From contig JANWHV010000296.1 in NCBI GenBank assembly GCA_025450255.1, forward strand, positions 1 to 5,835: DNA of 5,835 nt, in the 5' to 3' direction. Positions 1 through 5,835 of this stretch are shown here, one piece after another (positions within the stretch are counted from its first letter, which is position 1; every line of letters begins with the position of its first letter). Made by a program: the position numbers and the translations under genes. The notes beneath the pieces were generated by a model. The model made no database searches, was not told where the DNA came from, and saw nothing but the letters and a program-made list of their open reading frames with translations. The DNA is from Chloroflexota bacterium (GTDB lineage: Bacteria; Chloroflexota; UBA5177; JANWHV01).

Positions 1-823
1 CCATGGCGGCGATTTTGCGCACCTCGCCGATCCCGCCGGCGTGGCAGAGGTCGGGCTGGAGCACGCGCGCGGCCTGCTTCTCCAGCACCTCGCGGAAGCC
101 CCACCGCGTATAGAGGCGCTCGCCGGTCGCGATAGGGATCGTGGTCGACCGGGCCACCGCGACCAGGGCATCAATGTTCTCGGGCAGCACCGGCTCCTCG
201 ATGAACAGCAAGTCACATTCCTCAAGCCGCTGGGCAAGACGGATCGCCATGGCGGGGCTGACGCGCCCGTGGAAATCGACGGCGAGATCGACCGTGTCCG
301 GGATCGCCGCGCGCATGGCCTCAATGCGCGCGACCTGGCGGTCGACGTATGCCTTTGTATCGACGATGCGCACCGGCGCGTCGATGGCGGTCTTGAGCGC
401 CGTGAACCCTTCCGTCACCCGCTCGCGGGCGCTTTGCGCCGCCTCCTCGGGGCTGTCCCCTCCGCAGTGGGCGTAGACGCGGATGCGGTCCCGCACCGCG
501 CCGCCCAGAAGTTGGTAGACCGGGACGCCGAGTGACTGGCCAAGGATATCCCACAATGCCTGCTCAATGCCGCTAATGGCGCTGAGCAGGATAGGGCCGC
601 CGCGGTAGAACGTACCCCTATACATCGTTTGCCAGTGCCGCTCGATATGGCGTGGGTCCTGGCCGATAAGATAGGATTCCAGATCGTGCACGGCCATGGC
701 GACGGTGCGCGCGCGGCCCTCGACGATCGGCTCACCCAGCCCCACGATTCCCTCGTCGGTGTGGACCTTGAGGAACTGCCAGCGCGGCTTGACGAACAGG
801 CTCTCCAGCTTGGTGATCTTCAC
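1..823 (-). CDS. dgoD: D-galactonate dehydratase-type enzyme, enolase superfamily (3' end cut off)
   Basis: This gene encodes 274 visible residues of an enolase-superfamily acid-sugar dehydratase; the C-terminus lies beyond base 1. From memory it matches E. coli DgoD along its length: GEP-VEGRART near residues 30-40, YLIGQDP (51-57), YRGGPIL near 73-79 and LQPDL-HAGGI near 255-265. The three Mg ligands are present as D183 (in VDFHGR), E209 (in FIEEP) and E235 (in TGER). H185, a catalytic histidine in DgoD, is present too. The partner histidine (about residue 285) falls outside the window. The family converts D-galactonate to 2-keto-3-deoxy-galactonate in the cytoplasm. The start is GTG: an in-frame TAG at 832-830 lies just two codons upstream, so no earlier start is possible. 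The segment around residues 143-160 differs from E. coli DgoD (LKTAID where that enzyme has FKLNG), so another aldonate could be the substrate. The dehydratase family call is strong, the exact substrate less so. Confidence 0.9.
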   Translation of the reverse strand, partial: MKITKLESLFVKPRWQFLKVHTDEGIVGLGEPIVEGRARTVAMAVHDLESYLIGQDPRHIERHWQTMYRGTFYRGGPILLSAISGIEQALWDILGQSLGVPVYQLLGGAVRDRIRVYAHCGGDSPEEAAQSARERVTEGFTALKTAIDAPVRIVDTKAYVDRQVARIEAMRAAIPDTVDLAVDFHGRVSPAMAIRLAQRLEECDLLFIEEPVLPENIDALVAVARSTTIPIATGERLYTRWGFREVLEKQAARVLQPDLCHAGGIGEVRKIAAM

Positions 824-832
824 GGAACCCTA

Positions 833-840
833 TCCTCTCT
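833..840 (-). promoter_or_regulatory. Ribosome binding site for the dgoD-like gene
   Basis: On the minus strand this reads AGAGAGGA, purine-rich and Shine-Dalgarno-like, 9 nt before the GTG at 823-821. Together with the in-frame TAG at 832-830 it fixes the unusual GTG start. Confidence 0.55.
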
Positions 841-914
841 CCCCTCTGCCCCGTCCCTAGTGTGTCGCCCACTCGGCATGCCGCGCGATCAAGCCATCGA
901 CGTTCGCTGCTCTC

Positions 915-1238
915 TCAGGCAGGGTGCCATCGCGTCCAGGCATGATAGCTCGGCTTGGGCTGCCCCTGCCCGTCGACGAGCCCCGCCGAGGGTATGAAGC
1001 TCTGCTTATCGTCGAAGTCCCAGTAGTTCACCACGGCCACCTCTGGGCGGCCCGCGGCCAAACAGAGGAAGCGATCCACCCACTCCGCCTGCCGCTCCGC
1101 CGTCCAGGTTTCGCGCCAGCCGGCGGCCAGGCCAAGTTGGCCGGTCTCCGACGTGAGCGCGGCCGGCGCGCTGGGGGTGCACATCTCGGTGATGTAGATG
1201 CGTTTGCCCAGCGCGATGAAGCGATCCAGGACGATCAT
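915..1238 (-). pseudogene. C-terminal fragment of a GH10-like glycoside hydrolase
   Basis: An open frame of 107 codons whose product resembles only the last third of a (beta/alpha)8 glycoside hydrolase, closest by eye to GH10-type xylanases. YITEM (15-19) fits strand beta-7, where the catalytic nucleophile Glu sits in TE (E18). WTAERQAEWVDRF (45-57) fits the following helix. NYWDFDD (71-77), then SAGLVDGQGQPKPSYHA (84-100), fits strand beta-8 and the usual C-terminal PKPSY signature. The strands carrying the acid/base Glu and most of the barrel are missing, so hydrolase activity is not expected. An in-frame TAG at 1262-1260 blocks any extension upstream, and the frame begins just 11 bp after the FAH gene's stop. 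The GAGGAG at 1260-1255 is 16 nt from the ATG, too far for a good ribosome binding site. Most likely a remnant left by a deletion or rearrangement; a small expressed protein of unknown role cannot be excluded. Confidence 0.6.
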
Positions 1239-1249
1239 GGCTACACCGG

Positions 1250-2086
1250 CTACTCTCCTCTATGACCGATGCGATTGCGGAGGACGCCAATACCCTCGAT
1301 CTCAAGCTCCACGACATCCCCCTCCTTGAGCCGCCGGTCGATTTCCAGGCCGGAGCCGCTCGCCGCGGTGCCCGAACCGAAGACCTCGCCGGGGTAGAGG
1401 GTCTGCGCCTGTGAGGCGTACCGGATCATGTCCGCGAAAGTATGGTGCATGTGCCGCGAGGTGTCCTCGCCCCAGACCTCGCCGTTGACCCGCACGCGCA
1501 TGTTCAGATTGCTGGGATCGAGCTCATCGGCGGTCACGATGCACGGCCCAAGCACGTTGGATCCGTCCCAATCTTTCGCTTTGGCCGGGCCCATCCCGAT
1601 CGGCACTTCGCGTCGCTGCACGTCGCGCGCCGACACATCATTCCATATCGTATAGCCGAAGATATAGCCGGCCGCATCCTCCTTGCGGATGTCCTTGCCC
1701 ACGCGGCCTATGACCGCCGCAAGCTCCAATTCGTGATCGATCTGGTCAGTGTAGGCCGGCCATGGGATCTCCTCTTCAGGGCCGATGACGGTGTCCGGCA
1801 AACCCTTGTAATAGGCCGGCACCGTATACCACTCGTCGGGGATGGGCCGGCCAAGCCGTGTCAACGCATTGTGCATATGCCCCTCGAAGGCGAGAAAATC
1901 GCGCAGCGACCGTGGTCGCAACGGAGCCAGCAAGCGGGCGTTCTTGGCCCGGACATGCGCCCTTACCGGCGCGCCTGCCTCGATAAAGGCGACCATGTCG
2001 CCGTCAAAGCCGATGTCCACGACATCGCCGTTCTCAAGCATGCCCACCCTGGGGCCGTTGGCCGCCGTGTAGGTGACAAATCTCAT
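1250..2086 (-). CDS. Fumarylacetoacetate hydrolase (FAH) family protein
   Basis: A complete 278-residue protein with a small N-terminal domain (about 1-60) and an FAH catalytic beta-sandwich domain (about 65-278). Divalent-metal ligands expected for the family are visible: E119 and E121 in HELEL, and D150 in IWNDVSARD. Other family hallmarks are AKDWDGSNVLGP (170-181), RVRVNGE (197-203) and PGEVFGSGT (232-240), in the position of the usual PGD-I-TGTP segment. Members cleave C-C bonds of acylpyruvates, or hydrate, dehydrate, decarboxylate or isomerise related keto acids; examples are 2,4-diketo-3-deoxy-fuconate hydrolase and 2-keto-3-deoxy-arabinonate dehydratase. In this operon, a 2-keto-3-deoxy or 2,4-diketo-3-deoxy sugar acid downstream of the dehydratase is the most attractive substrate, but that is inference. 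The ATG start is supported by a strong ribosome binding site. The family is certain, the reaction is not. Confidence 0.92.
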   Translation of the reverse strand: MRFVTYTAANGPRVGMLENGDVVDIGFDGDMVAFIEAGAPVRAHVRAKNARLLAPLRPRSLRDFLAFEGHMHNALTRLGRPIPDEWYTVPAYYKGLPDTVIGPEEEIPWPAYTDQIDHELELAAVIGRVGKDIRKEDAAGYIFGYTIWNDVSARDVQRREVPIGMGPAKAKDWDGSNVLGPCIVTADELDPSNLNMRVRVNGEVWGEDTSRHMHHTFADMIRYASQAQTLYPGEVFGSGTAASGSGLEIDRRLKEGDVVELEIEGIGVLRNRIGHRGE

Positions 2087-2092
2087 GATGTG

Positions 2093-2097
2093 CCTCC
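2093..2097 (-). promoter_or_regulatory. Ribosome binding site for the FAH-family gene
   Basis: The minus strand reads GGAGG within TTGGAGGC, 6 nt before the ATG at 2086-2084. It is the best Shine-Dalgarno match in the window and supports independent, efficient initiation despite the short 61-bp gap. Confidence 0.7.
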
Positions 2098-2147
2098 AAC
2101 TCTCAGCGATTGGCGCGCAGTAGCCGGAACGAACGAGCGCTCACTCC

Positions 2148-2999
2148 TCATGCTCGCGCCGCCCGCGGGATCCCGACTTCCTCGAAGGCACGCGCGAGCG
2201 TCTCGTACGTCAAGGTCGTGGCGGCGAGCGGATCGTAGTTGGGGCGGCGCTGCACCATCACGCTCACCTCTCCCGTTATGAAGCCGGTATACCCGGCCTG
2301 GCGCATCGCCTTGAGATACCGAACATAGTCGAAGGAACCTTCGCCGGGGATCAGAAACTCGTGGTCGGGCGCCCGGCCGCGCTGGTCCTTGACGTGTGTG
2401 TGGACGGCAAGCGGCGCCAGCAGCGGCACCGTCTCCTCGATGGTGTAGCCCAGGACGTCGAAGTGGCTGATGTCGAATTGCACGCGCAGGTGTGGCGAGT
2501 CGATTTCCTCGATGATCTGTTTGGTGGTGATTGGCGATTCGAGGATCGTGAAGACATGCGGCTCTAGGGCAATGGTTACGCCGCGCGGCGCCGCGTAGTC
2601 CAGGACCTGGCGCAGCCGCTCCACCAGGCGGGCGTGCTGCCGGTCGAACTCGCCGGACTTGCCGCCCGCCAGATTGTTGATCGCCGGTCTGCCCTCCGGC
2701 CCCGCAAGTTCCACCGCCAGATCGATGGCGTCTCGCAGGTAGGCAAGATTGGCCGCCCACGCTTGCGGATCCTCGACCACCAGATCTCGATGCACGGCAA
2801 TCGAAGGCAATACCAGCCTGTGACGATCGAGCAGGCGACGGATGCGGCGGCGCTCGGCGGCGTCGAGCCGGCTGAGTTCCGTCGAATAGCCCGGGGAAAC
2901 GGTCAGCTCGATGCCGTCGAATCCCAGGCCCGCCACGTGATCCAGCGTCACCTCGATCGGCAGCGCCGGCATGCCCCACGTGCTGTACCCCAGCAACAT
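2148..2999 (-). CDS. Sugar phosphate isomerase/epimerase family TIM-barrel protein
   Basis: A complete 283-residue protein of the xylose isomerase-like (AP endonuclease 2) TIM-barrel superfamily, with no signal peptide. The first strand and helix are GYSTWG (4-9) and LGFDGIEL (25-32). The expected metal-binding quartet on successive C-terminal strands is visible: E146 in ALEPH, D176 in QFDISH, H202 in HTHVKD and E244 in TGEVS. PGEGSFDY (218-225) is the usual loop before the last strand. Relatives include IolE/IolI in inositol catabolism, tagatose and allulose epimerases, 2-keto-myo-inositol dehydratases and the subunits of C-deglycosidases that act on 3-keto glycosides. The gene lies two genes downstream of a Gfo/Idh/MocA dehydrogenase, a frequent partner that produces a keto intermediate for such enzymes. 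It ends with TGA at 2150-2148, 61 bp before the FAH gene. The exact substrate cannot be read from the sequence. Confidence 0.9.
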   Translation of the reverse strand: MLLGYSTWGMPALPIEVTLDHVAGLGFDGIELTVSPGYSTELSRLDAAERRRIRRLLDRHRLVLPSIAVHRDLVVEDPQAWAANLAYLRDAIDLAVELAGPEGRPAINNLAGGKSGEFDRQHARLVERLRQVLDYAAPRGVTIALEPHVFTILESPITTKQIIEEIDSPHLRVQFDISHFDVLGYTIEETVPLLAPLAVHTHVKDQRGRAPDHEFLIPGEGSFDYVRYLKAMRQAGYTGFITGEVSVMVQRRPNYDPLAATTLTYETLARAFEEVGIPRAARA

Positions 3000-3008
3000 G
3001 ACTTCTCT

Positions 3009-3014
3009 CTCCTC
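3009..3014 (-). promoter_or_regulatory. Ribosome binding site for the TIM-barrel isomerase gene
   Basis: The minus strand reads GAGGAG, 9 nt before the ATG at 2999-2997. It supports this start. The surrounding 47-bp gap shows no convincing promoter or terminator hairpin. Confidence 0.6.
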
Positions 3015-3046
3015 GAATCTGCCGTGGCAACCCTGCTTCGGGCTGA

Positions 3047-4057
3047 TTACACCCTAAAGTGCGCCAGTACCGTCCGGGCGAAGAGCCGCACCCCCTCCAT
3101 GCTCGGAAAATCCATGAACCAGAGCATAAAATGGCTGATCCCCAGGGATCGGTACGCCTCTATACGCGCGATGACCTGGTCGGGCGTGCCGACCAACCAG
3201 GTGTCTTCTAGCGCCTTGCGGTCGACAGCAGCGCCGGTCTCCCCGGCGTGTCCCAGGCGCGCGGCATGTTCCAGCAGATCCGAGACGCCCTGGCGCGTCG
3301 GCGCGATCGCCACCTGCGTCTCCACGGACAGCTCCAGATCGCTCAGCGGCCTACCGGCCGCCGCGCAGGCGGTCTCGACGCGTGCCAGCCGTTCACGCAA
3401 CTCCGCGAGGGAGACCGGCGTGCTGTTCCAGCCGTCGGCTAGCTCCGCCGTGGCCGTCAACATCACGTCGTTCGGCGTCTCACCCAGCCATAGCGGCGGG
3501 TGGGGCCGTTGCACTGGGTGGGGACGGCATACCGCCTCGCGCGCCGCGTAGAATTTGCCGGAGAAGCCTACCGGCCCGTCCTCCCGCCACAGGCGCAGGA
3601 TCAACTCCAGCGCCTCGCGCATGCGCGCGACGCGCTCCCGGCCATCCTCATGCCAGGGAAAGTCGTAGGCATCGAACTCGATGGCCCGGTTGCCGGCGTC
3701 GGCGAAGAACAGCAGCCGGCCGTTGCTGAGCACGTCGAGGGTCGCGGCCATCTTCGCCAGCAGTGCGGGGTTGCGAAAGCCGGTACACAAATGGATCGAT
3801 CCCAGCTTGATGTGGCTGGTCAGGCCGGCCAGCACGCACAGGGTGGTCCAGCCTTCGAGGATGGCGCCGTCGCGGCCAAGAAAGAAATGGTCGGCGACCC
3901 AGAGCGAATCGTAGCCGAGCCGCTCGCATTCCACCGCGGCAGCCAGCGTAACCTGGGGGTCCAGGCGCTCGTAACTTGGGGTACGGAACAGGTCAGGCCC
4001 CGGCTGGGCAAAGATGGGCACGCAGAATCCGAACTGAACGGGCCTGGCCTGGCTCAC
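3047..4057 (-). CDS. LLM class flavin/F420-dependent oxidoreductase
   Basis: A complete 336-residue bacterial luciferase-like TIM-barrel oxidoreductase that uses reduced FMN or F420. Visible landmarks in order are QFGFCVP (8-14) on the first strand, [12 protein letters not shown] (47-58), KLGS near 84-87, the [17 protein letters not shown] helix (95-111) followed by NGRL, FSGKFY (165-170), [10 protein letters not shown] (184-193) and [15 protein letters not shown] (288-302) near the C-terminus. Such enzymes act as monooxygenases, F420-dependent dehydrogenases or reductases; no motif seen here fixes the substrate or decides between FMN and F420. The start is GTG at 4057-4055, with GGGG at 4068-4065 as a modest ribosome binding site. 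The stop of the Gfo/Idh/MocA gene overlaps it in a GTGA arrangement (4 bp), so translational coupling is likely. An upstream ATG at 4070-4068 is in another frame. The gene ends with TAA at 3049-3047. Confidence 0.92.
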   Translation of the reverse strand: MSQARPVQFGFCVPIFAQPGPDLFRTPSYERLDPQVTLAAAVECERLGYDSLWVADHFFLGRDGAILEGWTTLCVLAGLTSHIKLGSIHLCTGFRNPALLAKMAATLDVLSNGRLLFFADAGNRAIEFDAYDFPWHEDGRERVARMREALELILRLWREDGPVGFSGKFYAAREAVCRPHPVQRPHPPLWLGETPNDVMLTATAELADGWNSTPVSLAELRERLARVETACAAAGRPLSDLELSVETQVAIAPTRQGVSDLLEHAARLGHAGETGAAVDRKALEDTWLVGTPDQVIARIEAYRSLGISHFMLWFMDFPSMEGVRLFARTVLAHFRV

Positions 4058-5349
4058 GATCGCACCCCATCTTCGCCGAGACCAAGCGCGACGTCGATAT
4101 CGTGCTGGTACGCGTCGACGGCGCCGCTCGCCACGTCCGTGAGAGTGACCTCCCGGCCGGCGACCGACGACTCGAAGAAGGCATAGACGGCGGCCACGGC
4201 GGCCAGCCCACCGTGGCCATCGACCTCGGGCGGCCGGTGGTCGAGGATGGCCCGCCCGAAGTCCTCGATCTCCAGGGCCAGCAGCTTGCGGTCGATTGCG
4301 TGGCCCGGCAGATCGTAGGAGGCCAGCAGCGAAGCGCCGAACAGCCGGGTCGTGGGCTCATCAAGGCTGAACCCCGGCGCGAGCGATCGCGCCGCGGCCT
4401 CGTCCAGGGTACGGAAACCACCGTTGGCCGTTCCGGCGAAGCGCACCGGACGTCCTGAGCGATCGCCAGGCGCGTCCAGCGCGCCCTCGCTGCCGTAGAA
4501 GCGGCGCAGAAAGTAGCCCTCGCCGTGGCCGGCGAGGCTGAGCAGCCAGTGCCCGAGCGCGCCCCCGGCGAACGTCACCTGGCCGGCGGCGGTATCCTCC
4601 GCCGTGGCCCGTACTACCGGCCCGGAGTCGCCGGGAGTACCGGCATAATACGTAGCCATGTGACCGCTCATGGCCTCGACATACCGCAACGGCTCAAAGA
4701 GGGCGATCCGGCCCGTGACGCGATCGATCGGGCCGAGGAAGTACAGCCAGAGATCGGTATAGTGTACGCCCATATCGACCACGATGCCGCCGCGATCCTT
4801 CTGATGGCGCCAGGGCGTAATGGTCACCGCGCGTCCGCCGCCGACTGATTCCTGCATCGCCATGAATGGGCGACCGATGGCGCCGTCGCGCAACAGCGCC
4901 GCGACCAACCGGTTCATGGGGTCGCGCCGGTAATTCTCCGCCGTGGCGAGCACGGTGCCGGCGTGTGCCGCCGCGTCGACCAGCAGCCGGCAGGCGCGCA
5001 CGGTCAGCCCCAGCGGCTTCTCGCACAGCACATGCTTGCCGGCATCCAACAGCGGCACGCCGAGACTATGATGCGTGCCGACATCGGTGACCAGATCGAC
5101 GGCATCGAGCTGCCGTCCGGTTGGGCCGGCGAGCAACTGGTCAAGCCCCGTATGGACTTCCGGACGTCGCCCGAGCACCTCCTCCGCCATATCGGCGGCG
5201 CGCGTAGCGGCATCACGCCGCGCATCGCAGACTGCCACCAACTGGAACGGGGAGAGGCCGGCGCGCTGTAGCTCGGCAAGACCCTGCAGGTGACGGAGCC
5301 CCATGCCGCCGCAGCCGACCAGTCCGAGAGCGAGCGCCGCGTCACCCAT
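4054..5349 (-). CDS. Gfo/Idh/MocA family NAD(P)-dependent oxidoreductase
   Basis: A 431-residue oxidoreductase with an N-terminal Rossmann domain: [13 protein letters not shown] (8-20) carries the glycine-rich dinucleotide loop and CDAR (41-44) ends the second strand. CEKPLGLT (109-116) contains the family's catalytic lysine K111. The C-terminal alpha/beta domain has [15 protein letters not shown] (186-200), with D192 and H196 in the usual active-site positions. The family oxidises or reduces sugars, inositols, amino sugars and glycosides, often making 3-keto or 2-keto sugars. The start chosen is ATG 5349-5347, because the Rossmann motif begins about eight residues later, as usual. An in-frame ATG at 5433 would add 28 residues lying inside the upstream LLM gene that do not look like this family. 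The chosen start overlaps the upstream TGA by 8 bp, and the stop overlaps the downstream GTG by 4 bp. The protein is somewhat longer than the common 330-400 residues, with an extended C-terminal region around 290-350. Confidence 0.93.
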   Translation of the reverse strand: MGDAALALGLVGCGGMGLRHLQGLAELQRAGLSPFQLVAVCDARRDAATRAADMAEEVLGRRPEVHTGLDQLLAGPTGRQLDAVDLVTDVGTHHSLGVPLLDAGKHVLCEKPLGLTVRACRLLVDAAAHAGTVLATAENYRRDPMNRLVAALLRDGAIGRPFMAMQESVGGGRAVTITPWRHQKDRGGIVVDMGVHYTDLWLYFLGPIDRVTGRIALFEPLRYVEAMSGHMATYYAGTPGDSGPVVRATAEDTAAGQVTFAGGALGHWLLSLAGHGEGYFLRRFYGSEGALDAPGDRSGRPVRFAGTANGGFRTLDEAAARSLAPGFSLDEPTTRLFGASLLASYDLPGHAIDRKLLALEIEDFGRAILDHRPPEVDGHGGLAAVAAVYAFFESSVAGREVTLTDVASGAVDAYQHDIDVALGLGEDGVRS

Positions 5350-5835
5350 TGGCCTGATCCTGCCCGCTAGCCCTGGGCGCCGCGAATGCCGGCAGAACGT
5401 ATTCGGCGAAACATTCCAGCTCGTCGTCGTCAAACGGCTCCAGAGTAATCAGCATGAACTCGTCAAAGCCCATTGCGATATAGCGCTGAATCTTTTCGAC
5501 GCACTGTTCAGGGCTGCCGCCGATAAACATGTCGGCGGCGCGGTCCGGCGGGTAGCCGCGCGCGCGGATCACCCGTTCCATTCGCCGTTGCAGTGTTTTG
5601 GCGTCGGCGGCGACCGCGATAGGCACTTCGAGCGAGCGCCGCAACGTCGCCGGATCACGCCCATATTCCTCGCAGTACCGGTCAAGCAACGCTTGCTTGC
5701 GGGTCAGTGTTTCGATGTCCACGCTGACCATGTTCCAGATGTCGGCGCGCCGCGCGACCAACCGCAAGGCGATCTGCTCGCCCATCGCGCCGACCAGGAT
5801 GGGCAGCGGGACTTGCACGGGTTTAATCTCGCACG
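5342..5835 (-). CDS. LLM class flavin/F420-dependent oxidoreductase (5' end cut off)
   Basis: The last 164 codons of a second luciferase-like oxidoreductase; the frame runs open through the right edge, so the start lies beyond base 5835. The GTG at 5818-5816 is an internal valine, because the conserved segment begins upstream of it (IKPVQVPLPILVGAMGE, the family's substrate/cofactor-pocket strand). RLVARRADIWN follows, matching the usual tlrl-arhaDgWN segment, and FIGGSPEQCVEKIQRYIAMG is the typical C-terminal helix. About half of the usual 300-340 residues are present. It is only distantly similar to the other LLM protein in the window: the two C-terminal segments share the G-S/TP-Q-I-Y-G pattern but few other residues, so this is not a recent duplication. 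Its TGA (5344-5342) lies inside the start region of the Gfo/Idh/MocA gene, suggesting coupled translation and a shared pathway. Substrate unknown. Confidence 0.9.
   Translation of the reverse strand, partial: CEIKPVQVPLPILVGAMGEQIALRLVARRADIWNMVSVDIETLTRKQALLDRYCEEYGRDPATLRRSLEVPIAVAADAKTLQRRMERVIRARGYPPDRAADMFIGGSPEQCVEKIQRYIAMGFDEFMLITLEPFDDDELECFAEYVLPAFAAPRASGQDQANG

Noticed and set aside
874..883. Perfect 10-bp palindrome CGGCATGCCG in the 91-bp gap before the dgoD-like gene
   Set aside because: It is too short to be a terminator, has no T-run or flanking symmetry and no second copy in the gaps examined; it could be an operator half by chance only.
2135..2142. Palindrome GAGCGCTC in the gap between the isomerase and FAH genes
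   Set aside because: An 8-bp palindrome is expected by chance in GC-rich DNA and does not extend further.
1442..2281. Long plus-strand open frame of 279 codons opposite the FAH gene and its downstream gap
   Set aside because: It is antisense to a gene with clear FAH motifs, has no recognisable domain, and long antisense frames are expected in GC-rich DNA.
2083..3030. Minus-strand open frame of 315 codons overlapping the isomerase gene in another frame
   Set aside because: The product is Arg/Gly/Ala-rich low-complexity sequence, typical of an out-of-frame reading of a GC-rich gene; the 2148-2999 frame has the metal-ligand motifs.
2634..3551. Plus-strand open frame of 305 codons spanning parts of the TIM-barrel and LLM genes
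   Set aside because: It crosses two well-supported minus-strand genes and the gap between them, and its composition shows no family motif; treated as a shadow frame.
5350..5433. 28-residue N-terminal extension of the Gfo/Idh/MocA protein from the ATG at 5433
   Set aside because: The extension lies within the upstream LLM coding region, has no family similarity, and the Rossmann motif sits at the normal distance from the ATG at 5349.

Overview
This is a GC-rich window in which every supportable gene lies on the minus strand, so the genes read from the right edge to the left edge. There are six catabolic-type enzyme genes and one gene fragment, with almost no spacer DNA. There is no RNA gene, transposase, CRISPR array, integrase or transporter, and no visible promoter or terminator. 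The mix of enzymes is two luciferase-like (LLM) flavin/F420 oxidoreductases, a Gfo/Idh/MocA dehydrogenase, a xylose-isomerase-like TIM-barrel protein, an FAH-family hydrolase and an enolase-superfamily sugar-acid dehydratase. This mix is typical of oligotrophic, high-GC bacteria that degrade oxidised organic matter. Chloroflexota (including SAR202-like lineages with expanded LLM and enolase-superfamily families), Actinomycetota and related uncultured soil or marine lineages are all plausible. No marker gene is present, so taxonomy is only an inference.

Layout in transcription order. (1) 5835-5342: C-terminal part of an LLM oxidoreductase whose start lies outside the window. (2) 5349-4054: complete Gfo/Idh/MocA oxidoreductase, overlapping gene 1 by 8 bp. 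(3) 4057-3047: a second, complete LLM oxidoreductase, overlapping gene 2 by 4 bp. (4) 2999-2148: sugar phosphate isomerase/epimerase-type TIM barrel. (5) 2086-1250: FAH-family hydrolase. (6) 1238-915: a 107-codon fragment of a glycoside hydrolase that keeps only the last strands of a GH10-like barrel. (7) 823-1: D-galactonate dehydratase-type enzyme (DgoD-like), whose C-terminus is cut by the window edge.

The tight spacing (overlaps of 8 and 4 bp, then gaps of 47, 61, 11 and 91 bp) suggests one operon, with its promoter to the right of the window. A reasonable but unproven reading is a non-phosphorylative route for a sugar, sugar acid or glycoside. Redox enzymes oxidise the substrate, the TIM-barrel protein isomerises or eliminates, the enolase-superfamily enzyme dehydrates a sugar acid to a 2-keto-3-deoxy acid, and the FAH enzyme hydrolyses or dehydrates the resulting (di)keto acid. 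The substrate cannot be named from sequence alone. The most unusual points are the glycoside hydrolase fragment abutting the FAH gene, and the interleaving of two divergent LLM paralogues with a Gfo/Idh/MocA gene through overlapping stop and start codons.
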